From: an uncultured Eubacteriales bacterium
GTDB lineage: Bacteria > Bacillota > Clostridia > Christensenellales > Borkfalkiaceae
Direction of reading: 5' to 3'
NCBI GenBank assembly: GCA_900554485.1
Contig: USHO01000048.1
Location: 1-8,011 of the forward strand
DNA: 8,011 bases
Of the stretch, positions 1 through 7,273 are shown in pieces. The position numbers and the translations under genes were made by a program. Under the pieces are notes generated by a model. It saw nothing but the letters and a program-made list of their open reading frames with translations, was not told where the DNA came from and searched no databases. Within the stretch, counting starts at the first letter, position 1. The number at the start of each line of letters is the position of its first letter.

Positions 1-1
1 A

Positions 2-415
2 AACGCTACCGGTTACGTCGTTCGTATCGGCAGCAACGAATACGAGACCGCCGACGCGACTTTCGCTCTCGGCGAAAAGATCCGCGAACTGGTCGGTAAA
101 GACCCCAAGGGGCAGGATTTCACCGTAGCCGTAAAAGCTAAATTCGAGACTGCGGAATCGCTTTGGAGCGACGCGCTCGATATGCGTTATTACGCGCTTG
201 ACAAATCGCTTAAATACGACCGCGGCGTGCTTACGTGGAATTACGTCGTCGGCGCGACCGAATACGAAGTTACCGTAAACGGTAAGGCGTATAAGACCGC
301 GTCTAACGAATATGCCGTAACGCTTACTCAGGCGGGCGACAACGTTCTTACGGTTAAGTTCGCAACCGCCGACGGCGCGGACGACGAAACCGCGACGTAT
401 ACCGTCTATGCTTAT
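2..415 (+). other. Two fibronectin-III-like domains (first one partial)
   Basis: This part of the giant protein holds two related beta-sandwich-like segments. The first reads 'ATGYVVRIGSNEYET', then 'FTVAVKAKF' and 'SLWSDAL', which matches the second half of a fibronectin-III-like domain. The second repeats the scheme with 'LTWNYVVGATEYEVTVNG', 'YAVTLTQAGDN' and 'VLTVKFA'. The pattern L-x-W-x-x-V-x-G-A-x-x-Y-x-V-x-x-N-G is common in extracellular proteins of Clostridia, where such domains act as spacers or carbohydrate/protein-binding modules. The first copy starts before the window, so more copies may lie upstream. Assignment is by pattern only. Confidence 0.7.
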
Positions 416-3400
416 AAATTCACTTTCGATGCAATGCAGGGCGAGAAAGTCGACGTTGCTTATAAGGCTGTCGGCGATCCGATGAACCTGCCGACCACCA
501 CCCGCGAAGGTTATAACTTCGCAGGTTGGTATAACTCCGCAAGCGCGACGGGCGTAAACGGCAGACAGTACTCCGAAGAATATTTCTACGGCAGTACCGA
601 CCTTGTTCTTTACGCCGGCTGGACGCCGAAGACGTATTCTGCGCAACTCGAATACGGCGAAGAGGGCGAGGGCGCGGACGCTACGGCGGACGTGGTTTAC
701 ACCAAAGATTACAACATAACCCCGCCGACCGTAAAAGCCGAACACAACGATAAAGTGTTCGCCGGCTGGTTCTCTTCCGCCGACGGAAAGGGCGGCATAC
801 AATATACCGACGAACTCGGTAATTCGCTCCGCCCGTGGCAGCATACCGCCGACAATATCAAACTTTATGCGGTTTATAAAGACGCGTATAAGTATTCTCT
901 TATCGGCGGAGACTACGAACTTACCGCAAACCCGTTACTTGCGGGTTCAAAACTCACCGAACTGACCGTACCCGCCACGCACGACGGTAAAAAGGTCGTT
1001 TCCATCGGCGAATATGCTTTCCAGAATTTCAAAAATCTGGTTAAGATCAACATACCCGATTCCGTAACGTTCATCGCGTCGACTGCATTCTACGGTTGTA
1101 CGAAGATAGAGACGTATGCGGTTTACACTCCCGCAGGGGCTACGCCCGTTGCCAACCCCGCTTATATGGCGGTCGACGGATCGTTGCTCTATAACAACAA
1201 GATAACCGGCGAGACGGAACTCGTCGCGACTCCGTCGGTACTTACCGGCGCGTATACGATACCTTACGGCGTTACGAGACTCGGTTCGCGTAACTTCTAT
1301 AAGTCGGGGCTCACCGAAATAATCGTACCCGCCAGCGTCACCGAAGTGGCGAAAGAGGCTTTCATTGATTGTAAGAACCTTACCAAAGTCACTTTCAGAA
1401 TGCCCGAGGGCGAACAGAAACTCGTAAGCCTTACGCTTGCAGGCGACGCGATTTCGGGTTGCGATAACCTCGAAACTCTCGAACTTCCCGCAAGGCTGAA
1501 AGAAATAGCGAACGTGACGAAGGCTTTCAACGCATTCAGAAACCTTAAAGAGATAAACGTTACGGGCGAATGCGAAGGGCAGGTTTACTCCTCTCTTACC
1601 GAGAAAGACGGCGCGGGCGCGAACGGTATACTTACCAACGGCGACAAGTCCGAAATAATCTTCTGTCCGCTTAAGAAAGAATTCAATGCGGTCACCGAAA
1701 ACAACAACACCGTTTATGAATTCGTCGTACCCAACATAGTCACGAAAATCGGCGCGCATGCGTTCGATATGTACAGACAGTCCAGCGAAATCAAAAACGT
1801 TTATTACGCCCTCAACAAAGTTACCTTCCATGCGGGAATGGTTTCGATCGGCGAAAAGGCATTTTATGACCTCAACGCAATGCGTACCGTCGAATTCGGC
1901 GCGGGCGACGATCCGTTAGGTTTAACTATCGGCGAAAGCGCATTCGAGGGTTGCAGACTTATCAATACGATAACTTTCGGCGAAACCGCAGGTAAAGTTT
2001 CGTGCGTTAAAGAAATCGGTAAAAAGGCTTTCTACGATAACTGCGTAGAATCGCTCGTGTTGCCTTCTTCGCTCGAAGTTATCGGCGAAAGCGCGTTTGA
2101 GGATTGCGACAATCTTGCCGACCTCGACTTAAGCAAAGTAAGCAGCAACCTCAGGTTCGGCGCGTATGCGTTTGCCGAATGTAACGGACTTACTTCCGTG
2201 GAAATAACCGACAACGTCGGCGAAATGGAATTCAGTTCGGTATTCTATAAATGTAGAAATCTGCAGGAAGTTATAGTTCCCGCGACCAACCCCAACTTCG
2301 AGAGCGTCGACGGCGTACTTTACAGCAAGGGCAGAGAAACCATACTCTATTACCCCAGCGGTCTCAGCGGTAATTATACGCTCGACCCCGCCACAAAACG
2401 TATAGGCGGCGGCGTATTCAACGGCAGAGACAATATAACCGAAATAACCATACCGGCAGGTTTGACCGAAATCGGCGAAAGCGCGTTTGAAAGTTGTGAA
2501 TATCTGACTACGGTCAACTTCCTCGAATCCGCCGCAGGCGAACAATCCGTTCCGCTTACGATAGGCGATAAGGCGTTCTACAACTGTCTGGCGATTGTTT
2601 CGATAGAACTTCCCGCAAGGACGGTTTCTGTCGGCGACGATTGTTTCCGCAGATACGGTACGGAAAAATCGAAATTGAAAACCGTGGTACTGAATGAGGG
2701 GTTACAGACTATCGGAGCGGGCGCATTCAATAGTTGCGACGAACTCGAGTCGATAATAATTCCGTCCACGGTAACCGAAATAGGAATGCGGGCATTTGCG
2801 TCCGACGGTAAATTGACGAATGTCACGTTTACCGAATGTTCGGACGGTAATATCGTGCCGCTTACTCTCGGTACTTATGTATTCCAAAAATGTTCGGCTC
2901 TCGAGACCGTGGTTTTAAGAGAGGGAACGAAAAATATTCCGCAGCATGCGTTCGATAATTGTAAAGCTCTCGAATCGATAACCATACCTGCCACTGTTGC
3001 CAATGACAACAATACGGGAACAAGAGCCATAGACAGTTACGCATTCAATTCCTGCTCGGCTCTGACGAATATTACGTTTACGCAGGGCGGAGAGTTACCG
3101 TTGTCGTTCGCGAGAGAGGTATTCAACGGATGTATATCTTTGAAAGAACTTAAACTTCCCAAACGTATCAGCGGGTTCAGCGGAACGTACGATATATTTG
3201 AATTCGGCAGAACAAATAACGCGTCGGAAAATAACTACGCGAATATGTCTTTCGGCGCAAGCCCTGCGAAGTATGCCGCCGATGCGTCTGCAAAAACGTA
3301 TGTAATCGAAAGGTATACCGTTGCGGAAGACGGCGGAGACTTCTGGTCTTATGACGGCGTGTTATATACTGCCGACAAAAAGACCGTCGTAATGTGTCCG

Positions 3401-6400
3401 TTCGGCAGAGAGGGCGCGGTAACGATAGCCAAAGAGGCAACTTCTTTCCGTGAAGGCGCGTTCTTCGGCTGTCAGTTCGTAACCGAAATCAAATTCGAGG
3501 ACGGCGGTACCGAACCTCTCGAAATCGATGATGCCGATAACGATTATATAGGTACCAGCAAACAGGTGTTCTTCGCCTGTCCGAGACTCACGAAGATAGA
3601 GTTCCCCGCAAGGCTTAAATCTATCGGCGATTATGCGTTTTGCGCTAATACCGGTTTAAGGAATGGTACGGTATATCCTTACAGCAACGGCTTGACCGAC
3701 GTAAGTTTTGCGGACGGTTGCCGGGTCGAAAAAATCGGCAAAAATGCTTTCGTCGCTACGAAAATAACTACGTTTAAGTTGCCTGCAAGCGTAACCGAGA
3801 TCGGCGTATCGGTATTTGCCGATACTACGGGCACCGTAAAATCCGTACTTGCGACGTTGTATCTGCCGGTAAACGTCTCGGCGGAAACGATTTGTAATAT
3901 CACAAAAGGCGCATCCGCCCTTAAAACCATCGCTTTCGGCGAAAACGGAGATGGAACCCCTACCGAAGTATGTATCGATAACGGCGTCGTACTGAACAAC
4001 GAAAAAACGTTGATCGCTTATGTGCTGCCCAATGCGAAAGCGACCCTCAAGAGTTATGAGGTACCCGCAACGGTAACGAAAATAAGCGATAACGCATTTA
4101 AGGGTATAACGGCTTTAACCGCGTTGACTTTCGAGGCTACGGCTGAGGGCGAAGAAGAAAAACCGCTTGAAATAGGCTTGTATGCGTTCAGCGGAACGGG
4201 CATAACTTCGGTAACCTTGCCGAAGAGAATAAATAAAACCGATTCTTACATTTTCTATAATTGTAAGTCTTTGGCAAGTCTGCAATTTGAAAAAGGATAT
4301 TCCTGTGCGATACCCGATTATGCTTTCCAGAATGCGGCGTTGACGCAAGTCGCGCTCCCCGGCGATATAGTTTCGATCGGCAGATCCGCTTTTGCAAGCA
4401 ACGCAAAACTTACGACCGTAACGTTCGGCTTGACCGCCAACGGCGAGGTTTCTCAGTTGAAAGAAATCGGTGCGGACGTATTCAACAGTTGTACCAAACT
4501 CGTACTTCTTCGTCTTGAAAAGACAACGCCGAACGAAGACGGAACCGCCGCTTACGAAGACGACAAATTGCCGGCACTGACGGCGTTGGGCGTAAGCGGA
4601 GCTTACAAAAACGGTCCGTTTAAGGCGTGTACTTCGTTAAAGAGCATTACGATCCCCGACGAAGTAACAGTAATAGGCGGCAGTGCGTTCGATGGTTGTA
4701 CGAGTCTCGTGACCGTAAATTTGCCGAAAGATCTGAAGACAGTTTGCAGTTCTGCATTTAACGGATGTAAGAAGTTGACCACGGTTACATTCAATGAAGC
4801 AACGCCCGATGCAACCGTTAATCTGCAACAAAAAGTGTTTAACGGATGTTCGGTTCTGACCGGTTTCGATTTCGATAAAGTCGGCGAATTCTCCGGTGGC
4901 GATATATTCAACGGATGTAAGGCGCTTAAATCGGTTGACATTCATAATCAACTTACCGCCGGCGTGTTGAAGAATATGTTCAAAGGTTGTACGGGTCTTA
5001 CGACAGTTAATTTTGACCCGTTAAGCGGCGGTATAGGAGACAGCGCGTTTAACGGTTGTACAAATCTTACTACCGTTACGATAGGTGAAAACGTAACCAA
5101 AATAAATGCGAATGCTTTTGACGGTTGTAAAAAGCTCGCCACCGTAAATATGAACTCCGTTTCGCTTACGGAGATCGGAAACTATGCCTTCCAGAACTGC
5201 ATATTGCTTAAGTCGTTTGAATTCCCTGCGACATTGCAGAAGATAGGCAACGGAGCGTTTGCGGGTACGTCCGCGCTTGCTGTCGTTGACTTGTCTCAGA
5301 CCAACGGACTTACGATAAACAACACCGCTTTTAAGAACGGCGGCGTAACGACGCTTAAACTCGGCGGAACCAAGTTTATAGGCGAAAGCGCGTTCGAGGC
5401 TTGTACGAAACTTACGTCGGTAGTCATACCGGATAACTTCCTCGATACGACCGCCAGCAAACTCAACAAACGCATCTTTAAGGGGTGTACGGCGTTGACA
5501 ACCGTAGATTATCAGTCTAAACTGGATATTCCCGAAGAAATGTTCATCGGTTGTACGGCGTTGAAAACCGTAACGATAAGCGGAAACGTTCAGAAAATAA
5601 TAACCAAAGCATTCAGCGGCTGCACAAATCTTACGAACGTAACTATGGGCAATCAATTACAATCCATAGGTAAGGATGCTTTCAAGAATTGTACGTCTTT
5701 AACCGAGATTGTCTTGCCCGAATCTCTCACCGACATCGGGGCAAACGCGTTTAACGGTTGTAAAAACCTTGCCAAGATAACTGTAAATTCGGCTATCGAC
5801 ATCGGCGGCGAAGCGTTTACCGGTTGCAGCGACAATCTGGAACTGAAAATTAAAGACGGCGTGGATATGGATTTTGTCGACAAAGCCATTTATAAAGGCA
5901 ACACGTTGGTATCTTATATCGGTAAAGCGGAAAGTTTAACCGTTAAAGAAGGTACAACGGCAATCGGAGCCAACGCATTCGGCGGCAATACGACCATAAC
6001 GACGGTAAATCTTCCGTCCACGGTAAAAGAAATAGGAGTTGCCGCATTCAAAGGTTGTACCGCTCTTACGACGATCAATCTCGAATACGTTACTACGTTC
6101 GGCTCGAGTGCATTCCAGAACGATAAGCAGTTGTCGTTTACGAATCTCGTATTGAACGCATCCGAATTACCGAGTTATCTGTTTGACGCCTGCACGTCGA
6201 TTACAAACGTTACGTTCGGCGTAGGTAATGTCGATGTCGGTTCGTATGCATTCAGAGGATGTTCCGGTATTACTAAAATGGTAAATACCGTAAATGTGAC
6301 AAGTCTCAACGAATACGCATTCCAGAATGCTTTTGCGGAAACCGCGGAACTCGATCTCGATTTCTCGGCGGCAAAGACCGGCTACCGCGACGGACGTATA

Positions 6401-7069
6401 TTCGACGGAGCGAAAGGTCTGAAGTCAATAAAAATAAGCGGCATAATGGTTGACAACTCCGGTAACGACAATTACTATATTTACGATTATATGTTCAGCA
6501 ACTGCGTAAATCTTGTAAGCGTTACCAGTGTCAATAAAGTTAAGAGAGTCGGCAGCCATGTCTTCGACGGTTGTACGAAACTGACGCTTGACGATTTCGA
6601 TATGAGCGCGGTTACGGGAATTGACAATCAGGCATTCATCAACTGTGCGGCAATAACCGAACTCAACCTGCCGAGAATCGAATATATGGGAACTACGACA
6701 TTGTATCCTACCACTCCGATAGCGGTATTCAAAGGTTGTACTTCTCTTCGTTCGGTGGTATTGGGCGACAAGATAACCGCGATAGGTAACAGCGTGTTCA
6801 TGAACTGCAGTTCGCTCGAATCCGTCGAAATGCCCAACGTAAATACATTGTGCGCCAACTCGTTCGGAGGATGCACTTCGTTGACTTCGCTCACTCTGAC
6901 GTCTACCGTACAAACGGTTTATGCAGGCGCGTTCAGCGGCTGGACCGACGCGCAGACGATAAGGCTCGTCGATTATGAAGAGGGCAATCTTCCTTCCGGG
7001 TGGAATGCCGGCTGGGCGAACGGGTGTAATGCCAACATTATCTATAAGCGCGCCGAGGCTGCGGCATAA
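2..7069 (+). CDS. Giant BspA-like leucine-rich repeat surface protein (5' end missing)
   Basis: The frame is open from the left edge (first whole codon at 2) to TAA at 7067-7069, giving 2355 residues (roughly 250 kDa) without the N-terminus. The ATG at 182 lies inside a domain and is not the start. Order by window residue: end of a fibronectin-III-like domain (1-60), a second one (about 65-139), two InlB/Listeria-Bacteroides B-repeats (about 140-210 and 211-294) with 'GYNFAGWY' and 'VFAGWF' cores, about 66 LRR_5/BspA-type repeats (295-2307), and a C-terminal cap (2308-2355). The repeat consensus is I-G-x-x-A-F-x-x-C-x-x-L-x-x-V-x-x-P-x-x-V-T-x. Known BspA-family proteins are secreted or surface-exposed, and some bind host matrix proteins or other cells; an adhesin role here is inference. 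No LPxTG, SLH domain or membrane helix is seen at the C-terminus, so any anchor must be upstream. There is no frameshift over 7 kb. Family assignment is secure; ligand and function are unknown. Confidence 0.95.
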   Translation, partial: NATGYVVRIGSNEYETADATFALGEKIRELVGKDPKGQDFTVAVKAKFETAESLWSDALDMRYYALDKSLKYDRGVLTWNYVVGATEYEVTVNGKAYKTASNEYAVTLTQAGDNVLTVKFATADGADDETATYTVYAYKFTFDAMQGEKVDVAYKAVGDPMNLPTTTREGYNFAGWYNSASATGVNGRQYSEEYFYGSTDLVLYAGWTPKTYSAQLEYGEEGEGADATADVVYTKDYNITPPTVKAEHNDKVFAGWFSSADGKGGIQYTDELGNSLRPWQHTADNIKLYAVYKDAYKYSLIGGDYELTANPLLAGSKLTELTVPATHDGKKVVSIGEYAFQNFKNLVKINIPDSVTFIASTAFYGCTKIETYAVYTPAGATPVANPAYMAVDGSLLYNNKITGETELVATPSVLTGAYTIPYGVTRLGSRNFYKSGLTEIIVPASVTEVAKEAFIDCKNLTKVTFRMPEGEQKLVSLTLAGDAISGCDNLETLELPARLKEIANVTKAFNAFRNLKEINVTGECEGQVYSSLTEKDGAGANGILTNGDKSEIIFCPLKKEFNAVTENNNTVYEFVVPNIVTKIGAHAFDMYRQSSEIKNVYYALNKVTFHAGMVSIGEKAFYDLNAMRTVEFGAGDDPLGLTIGESAFEGCRLINTITFGETAGKVSCVKEIGKKAFYDNCVESLVLPSSLEVIGESAFEDCDNLADLDLSKVSSNLRFGAYAFAECNGLTSVEITDNVGEMEFSSVFYKCRNLQEVIVPATNPNFESVDGVLYSKGRETILYYPSGLSGNYTLDPATKRIGGGVFNGRDNITEITIPAGLTEIGESAFESCEYLTTVNFLESAAGEQSVPLTIGDKAFYNCLAIVSIELPARTVSVGDDCFRRYGTEKSKLKTVVLNEGLQTIGAGAFNSCDELESIIIPSTVTEIGMRAFASDGKLTNVTFTECSDGNIVPLTLGTYVFQKCSALETVVLREGTKNIPQHAFDNCKALESITIPATVANDNNTGTRAIDSYAFNSCSALTNITFTQGGELPLSFAREVFNGCISLKELKLPKRISGFSGTYDIFEFGRTNNASENNYANMSFGASPAKYAADASAKTYVIERYTVAEDGGDFWSYDGVLYTADKKTVVMCPFGREGAVTIAKEATSFREGAFFGCQFVTEIKFEDGGTEPLEIDDADNDYIGTSKQVFFACPRLTKIEFPARLKSIGDYAFCANTGLRNGTVYPYSNGLTDVSFADGCRVEKIGKNAFVATKITTFKLPASVTEIGVSVFADTTGTVKSVLATLYLPVNVSAETICNITKGASALKTIAFGENGDGTPTEVCIDNGVVLNNEKTLIAYVLPNAKATLKSYEVPATVTKISDNAFKGITALTALTFEATAEGEEEKPLEIGLYAFSGTGITSVTLPKRINKTDSYIFYNCKSLASLQFEKGYSCAIPDYAFQNAALTQVALPGDIVSIGRSAFASNAKLTTVTFGLTANGEVSQLKEIGADVFNSCTKLVLLRLEKTTPNEDGTAAYEDDKLPALTALGVSGAYKNGPFKACTSLKSITIPDEVTVIGGSAFDGCTSLVTVNLPKDLKTVCSSAFNGCKKLTTVTFNEATPDATVNLQQKVFNGCSVLTGFDFDKVGEFSGGDIFNGCKALKSVDIHNQLTAGVLKNMFKGCTGLTTVNFDPLSGGIGDSAFNGCTNLTTVTIGENVTKINANAFDGCKKLATVNMNSVSLTEIGNYAFQNCILLKSFEFPATLQKIGNGAFAGTSALAVVDLSQTNGLTINNTAFKNGGVTTLKLGGTKFIGESAFEACTKLTSVVIPDNFLDTTASKLNKRIFKGCTALTTVDYQSKLDIPEEMFIGCTALKTVTISGNVQKIITKAFSGCTNLTNVTMGNQLQSIGKDAFKNCTSLTEIVLPESLTDIGANAFNGCKNLAKITVNSAIDIGGEAFTGCSDNLELKIKDGVDMDFVDKAIYKGNTLVSYIGKAESLTVKEGTTAIGANAFGGNTTITTVNLPSTVKEIGVAAFKGCTALTTINLEYVTTFGSSAFQNDKQLSFTNLVLNASELPSYLFDACTSITNVTFGVGNVDVGSYAFRGCSGITKMVNTVNVTSLNEYAFQNAFAETAELDLDFSAAKTGYRDGRIFDGAKGLKSIKISGIMVDNSGNDNYYIYDYMFSNCVNLVSVTSVNKVKRVGSHVFDGCTKLTLDDFDMSAVTGIDNQAFINCAAITELNLPRIEYMGTTTLYPTTPIAVFKGCTSLRSVVLGDKITAIGNSVFMNCSSLESVEMPNVNTLCANSFGGCTSLTSLTLTSTVQTVYAGAFSGWTDAQTIRLVDYEEGNLPSGWNAGWANGCNANIIYKRAEAAA
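419..631 (+). other. InlB-type B-repeat 1 (Listeria-Bacteroides repeat)
   Basis: This is a 71-residue segment of the giant protein. It has the hallmarks of the Flg_new / Listeria-Bacteroides repeat: a beta strand with 'FTFDAMQGEKVDVAY', then 'LPTTTREGYNFAGWY', a variable loop with 'NGRQYSEEYFYG', and the closing 'DLVLYAGW'. The G-Y-x-F-x-G-W and L-Y-A-x-W motifs define the family. Such repeats form small ubiquitin-like beta-grasp domains, usually in cell-surface stalks of Bacillota. Confidence 0.88.
632..883 (+). other. InlB-type B-repeat 2 (divergent)
   Basis: This second B-repeat is longer (84 residues) than the first. It has an acidic glycine-rich opening ('EYGEEGEGADATAD'), the core 'NDKVFAGWFSSADGKG', and the closing 'NIKLYAVYKD'. 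The core keeps F-x-G-W, but the final L-Y-A-x-W has become L-Y-A-V-Y. It directly precedes the leucine-rich repeat array and probably acts as the spacer between the beta-sandwich stalk and the solenoid. Confidence 0.8.
884..6922 (+). repeat. Array of about 66 BspA-type leucine-rich repeats (LRR_5)
   Basis: The array starts with a typical BspA entry ('LTELTVPATHDGKKVVSIG') and continues as units of mostly 22-31 residues, each beginning near x-x-A-F-x-x-C. By hand I count about 66 A-F (or V-F, I-F, M-F) units, of which more than 40 have Cys at the conserved position. The first half (to about 4615) is irregular. It mixes 23-residue units with 26-31-residue units that carry an acidic loop, and contains six beta-hairpin insertions of the D-G-V-L-Y type near 1166, 1601, 2300, 3344, 3971 and 5876. 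The second half is more regular. The array should fold into a very long curved beta-solenoid. The repeats are diverged at the DNA level, apart from short shared stretches, so this is a protein-level array and not a simple DNA satellite. Confidence 0.93.
4616..5806 (+). repeat. Regular, homogeneous stretch of 17 LRR units
   Basis: Seventeen units follow each other without a hairpin insertion, averaging 23.4 residues. Many share the core 'AFNGC' or 'AFDGC'. The Cys codons of successive units at 4697, 4766, 4847, 4916, 4988, 5057, 5126 and 5198 are spaced 69, 81, 69, 72, 69, 69 and 72 nt apart. The DNA around each is also alike: 'tttaacggatgtaag', 'tttaacggatgttcg', 'ttcaacggatgtaag', 'tttaacggttgtaca'. 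This points to later duplication or gene conversion than in the N-terminal half of the array. Confidence 0.8.
6923..7066 (+). other. C-terminal cap of the leucine-rich repeat solenoid
   Basis: The last repeat reads 'AGAFSGWTDAQTIRLVDYE', with Trp in place of the usual Cys. It is followed by 'LPSGWNAGWANGCNANIIY' and a short tail ending in three alanines. Endings of the form F-x-G-W-T-x-x-Q-T-I, then G-W-x-x-x-W-x-x-G-C-N-A-x-I, are familiar from Bacillota BspA-like proteins and probably shield the open edge of the solenoid. No sorting signal follows, so this is the natural protein end and not an obvious truncation. Confidence 0.75.
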
Positions 7070-7130
7070 GCGGTGCGATGACGCATAGGTAAAGTCTGCG
7101 TAAAAATTGCGCGAAAACTTCACAAACTAG

Positions 7131-7192
7131 TGTAAACGAATAGCGTTTCCGCCCGATTTCGGGCGGATGAACGCTATTCGATTTGCAGTTTT
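7131..7192 (+). terminator. Probable Rho-independent terminator of the giant repeat gene
   Basis: A perfect 11-bp inverted repeat (7137-7147 with 7170-7180, 'cgaatagcgtt'/'aacgctattcg') encloses a second 8-bp stem (7148-7155 with 7160-7167) with an ATTT loop, leaving only a 2-nt bulge at 7168-7169. With a bulged A at 7181 the stem can extend by AAA/TTT and a few weaker pairs outward to 7131/7187. Four T residues (7189-7192) follow. The hairpin lies about 60 nt after the stop codon. The T tract is short, so termination may be partial, but the stem is very strong. Confidence 0.78.
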
Positions 7193-7197
7193 ATAAG

Positions 7198-7243
7198 ATA
7201 CCCCGTGGCAATCCCCCGGCAGGGTATATTACCGCGGAGCGGT
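7198..7243. repeat. Structured intergenic stretch resembling half of a dispersed palindromic repeat
   Basis: This gap segment contains ATACCC (7198-7203) pairing with GGGTAT (7222-7227) around an 18-nt loop, followed by a tight hairpin ACCGC-GGA-GCGGT (7231-7243). The loop reads 'cgtggcaatcccccggca'. The phrase 'gtggcaatccc' recalls one arm of REP-like palindromes found scattered in many bacterial genomes, whose other arm reads roughly 'cattgcgag'. That other arm is not seen here. The stretch could equally be part of the leader of the downstream gene. The assignment is tentative. Confidence 0.35.
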
Positions 7244-7273
7244 TGCAAAAACAGTAAACAACAATCAGAAGAA

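Noticed and set aside
182..184. ATG at 182 as the start of the giant gene
   Set aside because: The frame is open back to position 2 and encodes a matching half of a fibronectin-III-like domain; no ribosome binding site precedes this ATG.
947..1831. Long open frame on the minus strand (294 codons) opposite the repeat gene
   Set aside because: It lies wholly inside the + strand repeat gene, has no recognisable domain, and is explained by codon bias that keeps stops out of the complementary frame.
61..5340. Apparent fall in GC from the start of the giant gene to its middle
   Set aside because: Hand counts of single 60-nt rows vary (33, 29, 28, 24 and 27 G+C at 61, 301, 2701, 5101 and 5281), which is too noisy to claim a composition boundary or transfer.
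5021..5656. Minus-strand open frame (211 codons) with repeated A-A-E-C-F-like words
   Set aside because: Its internal repeats are the reverse-complement image of the + strand leucine-rich repeats; no ribosome binding site or domain supports it.
4616..5806. Regular 69-72 nt spacing as a possible CRISPR array or DNA satellite
   Set aside because: The repeated unit is in frame, encodes LRR_5 units, and its DNA copies are diverged between the short conserved cores, unlike identical CRISPR repeats.
6425..7123. Minus-strand open frame (232 codons) starting in the gap after the repeat gene
   Set aside because: Nearly all of it is antisense to the end of the repeat protein, it is Arg/Tyr-rich without a domain, and no ribosome binding site was noted before its start.
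7182..7230. Possible promoter in the gap (TTGCAG near 7183, TATATT at 7225-7230)
   Set aside because: The spacing between the boxes is 36 nt, and no other pair with 16-18 nt spacing was found, so a promoter cannot be placed.
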